From: Centroberyx gerrardi
Taxonomy: Eukaryota > Chordata > Actinopteri > Beryciformes > Berycidae
Direction: 5' to 3'
Assembly: GCF_048128805.1 (NCBI RefSeq)
Contig: NC_136004.1
Span: 17,298,185 to 17,362,184, forward strand
Length of the DNA: 64,000 bases
Translations under genes and position numbers: made by a program
Shown: piece after piece, positions 61,801 to 64,000 of the stretch
Layout of the letters: each line of letters begins with the position of its first letter
How positions within the stretch are numbered: the stretch's first letter is position 1
The notes under the pieces: generated by a model
The model's database searches: none
The model's input: the letters and a program-made list of their open reading frames with translations, nothing else
What the model was told of the DNA's origin: nothing

Positions 61801-63855
61801 AATGTCCTGCATACATATGGATTTCAAATTTTGTCTTTCCAAGCTCTTTCCACCCATTTGTTTTCTGCCTGACTCCCTGATCCTCCATCTCCCCTCCAGT
61901 CCCTACTGTGGACACTACCAGAGCCAGCTGGATGCTGGAGCAAATGGTGAAGATAAAGAGACCAGTGGTTCTGGTGGGAGAGTCTGGCACCTCCAAAACT
62001 GCCACCACTCAGAACTTCCTAAAGAAACTCGATGCGGACACCACTGTAAGTTCACTGTACAGCCATGAGTATGTAAAGTAGTTACTCCAACAGTGTTAAA
62101 AACATTTATTAATTGTTTTTCTCTCTGCTTCCAGATGACTCTGATCATCAACTTCTCATCCAGGACCACCTCGATGGACCTGCAGAGGAACCTGGAGGCC
62201 AGTGTGGAGAAGAGGACCAAAGATACCTATGGCCCTCCCATGGGGAAGAGACTGTTGGTCTTTATGGATGACCTGAACATGCCAAAGGTACCTGCTCCAA
62301 GCTCTCAACCAAGTCTACTATGTCCTCCTCAATCTTGACCTACCTTACCGTGGTCACAGCTCTTGTATGTTTGACTGTATTGTGATATTATTCCTGTCCA
62401 GGTGGATGATTATGGCACACAGCAGCCTATCGCGCTGCTGAAGCTGTTATTGGACCGAGGAGGCATATATGACAGAGGGAAGGAGCTTAACTGCAAAATC
62501 CTCAAGGACCTGGGCTTTATTGCTGCCATGGGGAAGGCAGGAGGTGGGAGGAACGAGGTGGATCCCCGCTTCGTCTCCCTCTTCAGTGTCTTCAGCATCC
62601 CCTTCCCTGAGGAGGAGTCCCTCCACCTTATCTACGCTTCCATCATCAAAGGCCACACTAACGTGAGCAGCATCTACTGCCTCATAAATCAGTGCACATT
62701 AGAACCTCAATAATCCAGATCCCTCAGAATTTGACTTTGTTCAATCCAGTGGAATGTTTGAATGAGTGAAATTGCAAAAAAACATTGCAATACTGGTGCA
62801 ATTAATGAACCATGCATGTTCCTGTTTCCAAAACACTTTATTCTAGTCTAATTTTAATTTGGAAGTTTTAAAATTGTAGGTCTCAATAAGGAGATTCCAA
62901 TAGCTGCACACAATTAATAGTATGTATTTTTAGATAGTTATATACAGTATATACATATTTTGATCATTCTTCCTGTTTGGAAGTTTGGAAGTCTTGGTTT
63001 TGGATAATTGAGGTTCTACATGTATCAAACAAAATACATCTGAAATGACTGATGACATGGTATGATTTAATAACCCTGATCAAATCTTTTAGCCATTTGA
63101 GGAAGCCATACAAAAGGTTTGTGATAAAGTGACCTTCTGCACAATGGAACTGTACAAGAACATCATCAAAGATCTGCCACCCACTCCCTCAAAGTTCCAC
63201 TACATTTTCAACCTGAGGGACCTGTCAAGAGTCTACAACGGACTGACCCTCACCAAGGCTGAGAGGTCTGATCCTGCACATTCACTTCATTAATAGATGT
63301 CACTTTTCATTTAAAGGATTGTGTGTTCAAGTGTCTTTGTTTTGGCACATTTCCTCTGGCAGGTTTCTGACTGTCACCCAGTTTGTGCGTGTTTGGAGGA
63401 ATGAGTGCCTGAGAGTATTCCATGATAGACTCATCAATGAAACTGACAAAACCCTGGTAATAACAATAATAGTAGTTATTTTATATATATGTTCACTTTT
63501 TCTATTGACTGCAGTAACAAGTATTGTATTGTACATTATTATTATTCTACATTTATGCTCTTGATATCCACTGTCTACTGAGTAGTTTTATAGTGTTGTA
63601 TTCAAGTTTTCAAATATACCCTATGTTTGAGCCATTTTCCATTGATAATCCCTTTGGAATAGATTCTTAATGGTTTTCTGCCATCAGGTCCAAGGCCATA
63701 TAAAGAACCTGATTGATGAGCATTTCAAGTCAGACCTGGAGGCGACCATGAGGGACCCCATTCTGTTTGGAGACTACAGGACAGCCCTCAATGAGTCTGA
63801 ACCAAGGGTCTATGAGGACATACAGGACTATGATGCTTCAAAAGCTCTGTTTCAG
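45329..63855 (+). CDS. dnah10: Dynein axonemal heavy chain 10, 5' part of gene (partial at window end)
   Basis: Forty-nine coding exons are present (8604 nt, 2868 codons, phase 0 at the last donor, 63855|gtactg); the gene continues past the window. Human DNAH10 has about 4470-4590 aa, so roughly 63% is here. Long blocks match DNAH10 specifically, e.g. [35 protein letters not shown] and [19 protein letters not shown]-loops: AAA1 GPAGTGKT (about 1941-1948), AAA2 GPTGGGKS (about 2222-2229), AAA3 GESGTSKT (about 2563-2570); Walker [19 protein letters not shown] and VFMDDLNMP. All nucleotide-binding motifs are intact. The product is an ATP-driven microtubule motor of axonemal inner arm f/I1 (family knowledge). 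The start ATG is in strong context (aagATGG). Every intron is GT-AG except intron 25, which has a GC donor. Exon positions are given in the six segment entries that follow. Confidence 0.95.
47293..47420 (+). mobile_element. Probable tRNA-derived SINE fragment
   Basis: GGCAGGGTGGTATAGCATTT resembles an A box. CCTGGGCTCAAGCCCTG resembles a B box, about 55 bp downstream. It lies in dnah10 intron 6 and is diverged. The wider spacing and the poor fold argue against a functional tRNA gene. Confidence 0.45.
47474..52666 (+). other. dnah10: dnah10 segment 2: tail / DHC_N1 (exons 7-19)
   Basis: Exons 47474-47704, 48654-48844, 49028-49226, 49370-49564, 49650-49820, 50121-50297, 50400-50555, 50690-50856, 50963-51114, 51246-51410, 51575-51782, 51918-52074, 52187-52666, about residues 315-1197. 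Characteristic blocks are [53 protein letters not shown] and [11 protein letters not shown]. The region mediates heavy-chain dimerisation and intermediate-chain binding (family knowledge). Exon 19, at 480 bp, is the largest dnah10 exon in the window. Confidence 0.9.
48598..48647 (-). mobile_element. hAT-like terminus next to dnah10 exon 8
   Basis: On the minus strand CAGGGATTGGTAACTTTGAC is followed by GGGGGCCAAA, a common fish hAT-end layout. It ends 6 nt before the exon 8 acceptor. The opposite end of the element is not certain (CAGGGCTTAAACT at 47881 is one candidate). Confidence 0.35.
53560..53960 (+). mobile_element. L1-like LINE remnant (ORF2 C-terminus)
   Basis: Translation near 53730-53850 reads [15 protein letters not shown] then [17 protein letters not shown], the C-terminal signature of fish L1/Tx1-clade ORF2. 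The reading frame is broken upstream, so the copy is dead. It lies in dnah10 intron 21, same strand as the gene. Confidence 0.65.
54456..54474. repeat. (ATGC)n short repeat
   Basis: ATGCATGCATGCATGCATG in dnah10 intron 23, alternating purine-pyrimidine and self-complementary. Confidence 0.85.
55229..55358. repeat. Interrupted (TG)n microsatellite ending at a splice acceptor
   Basis: About 130 bp of TG repeats with occasional TA, TC and TT interruptions runs right up to the AGCAG acceptor of dnah10 exon 26. Confidence 0.95.
57311..58386 (+). other. dnah10: dnah10 segment 4: AAA1 motor domain (exons 32-34)
   Basis: Exons 57311-57445, 57858-58010, 58198-58386. Exon 32 carries the AAA1 Walker [11 protein letters not shown]. 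Exon 33 carries Walker B in [10 protein letters not shown]. Exon 34 has the sensor-I region [18 protein letters not shown]1 is the principal ATP hydrolysis site of dyneins (family knowledge). All key residues are present. Confidence 0.94.
58766..58808. repeat. (CA)n microsatellite
   Basis: About 21 uninterrupted CA units in dnah10 intron 34, about 70 bp before exon 35. Confidence 0.95.
58880..60903 (+). other. dnah10: dnah10 segment 5: AAA2 (exons 35-41)
   Basis: Exons 58880-59026, 59182-59373, 59517-59635, 59740-59898, 60308-60443, 60545-60667, 60772-60903. Exon 37 carries Walker A GPTGGGKS and exon 39 the [20 protein letters not shown] block with FDGDVDALW. Exon 40 has [17 protein letters not shown]2 normally binds nucleotide without hydrolysis (family knowledge). 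Human DNAH10, as I recall it, has Arg at the fourth position of this P-loop where this fish has Gly. Confidence 0.92.
60018..60251. mobile_element. hAT-like non-autonomous element, copy 2 (diverged)
   Basis: It aligns by eye to 29104-29350: shared runs include TAGCTAGAA/GGCTAGAA, GTGAAAATCCATC/ATGAAAATTCATC, ACACAATTGTC/GCACAATTGTC and the final GGAAACACTG terminus (60242-60251). The left terminus is decayed. It lies in dnah10 intron 38. Confidence 0.55.
61059..63855 (+). other. dnah10: dnah10 segment 6: AAA3 (exons 42-49)
   Basis: Exons 61059-61275, 61639-61758, 61900-62045, 62135-62287, 62402-62662, 63093-63265, 63363-63456, 63688-63855. Exon 44 carries Walker A GESGTSKT, exon 45 Walker [12 protein letters not shown], and exon 46 [11 protein letters not shown]. 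Exon 47 has [17 protein letters not shown], and exon 49 ends in [15 protein letters not shown] just before the window edge. AAA3 is a regulatory ATPase site. AAA4, the stalk and AAA5-6 lie beyond the window. Confidence 0.92.
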
Positions 63856-64000
63856 GTACTGATGAGTGGTCTCAATCAAATAATCTTTTTGGTATGCTGT
63901 AGTATACAAGTACATAGATTGCTGTCATTATTTGTCACAATTAGTCAATGCCATAATATATCTTTAAAAGACATTGAAAGACCATTGTATCTTTGCACCC

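Noticed and set aside
63856-64000. A further dnah10 exon at the right edge
   Set aside because: The sequence after the donor at 63856 has stops in frame and no acceptor followed by dynein-like sequence before the window ends.

Overview
This is a compact vertebrate nuclear locus, almost certainly from a ray-finned (teleost) fish. Every recognised gene has many small exons with GT-AG introns. The intronic repeats are of fish type: tRNA-derived SINEs, L2/Rex-like and L1-like LINE scraps, hAT-type miniature elements, a Penelope-like foldback and long CA/GT/AG microsatellites. I rebuilt five protein-coding genes exon by exon; reading phases and splice sites agree at every junction. There is no bacterial, viral or CRISPR content.

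Layout: (1) 1-1100 looks like the 3' end of an unseen plus-strand transcript, with two AATAAA signals; from human gene order limk2 is possible but unproven. (2) 8319-2950, minus strand: pik3ip1, 6 coding exons, 266 aa, a kringle/transmembrane inhibitor of PI3K. Its 3'UTR runs to about 1290. (3) 8320-12475: intergenic, with dispersed-repeat and hairpin sequence and no gene recognised. (4) 23854-12476, minus strand: thada, 30 coding exons, 1907 aa, the Trm732-type HEAT-repeat partner of a tRNA 2'-O-methyltransferase. (5) 23855-24641: a short divergent promoter region shared by thada and tctn2. (6) 24642-29536, plus: tctn2, 18 coding exons, 721 aa, a ciliary transition-zone protein. (7) 29764-31578: intergenic and promoter. 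(8) 31579-43083, plus: atp6v0a2, 20 coding exons, 849 aa, the V-ATPase a2 subunit, with a 3'UTR to about 44616. (9) 45329 to beyond the window end, plus: dnah10, an axonemal inner-arm dynein heavy chain. Its first 49 coding exons (2868 codons) are present, through the tail, linker, AAA1, AAA2 and into AAA3.

The order tctn2 - atp6v0a2 - dnah10 matches human 12q24.31. pik3ip1 belongs to human 22q12 and thada to human 2p21, so the thada/tctn2 divergent pair is a lineage-specific neighbour relation. Two of the five genes (tctn2, dnah10) act in cilia, and an RFX X-box-like site lies 137 bp before the dnah10 start codon. The most unusual signals are a nearly perfect 78-bp inverted repeat with a hammerhead-ribozyme-like core in an atp6v0a2 intron, and a dnah10 intron that combines a GC donor with a (TG)n tract instead of a normal polypyrimidine tract.
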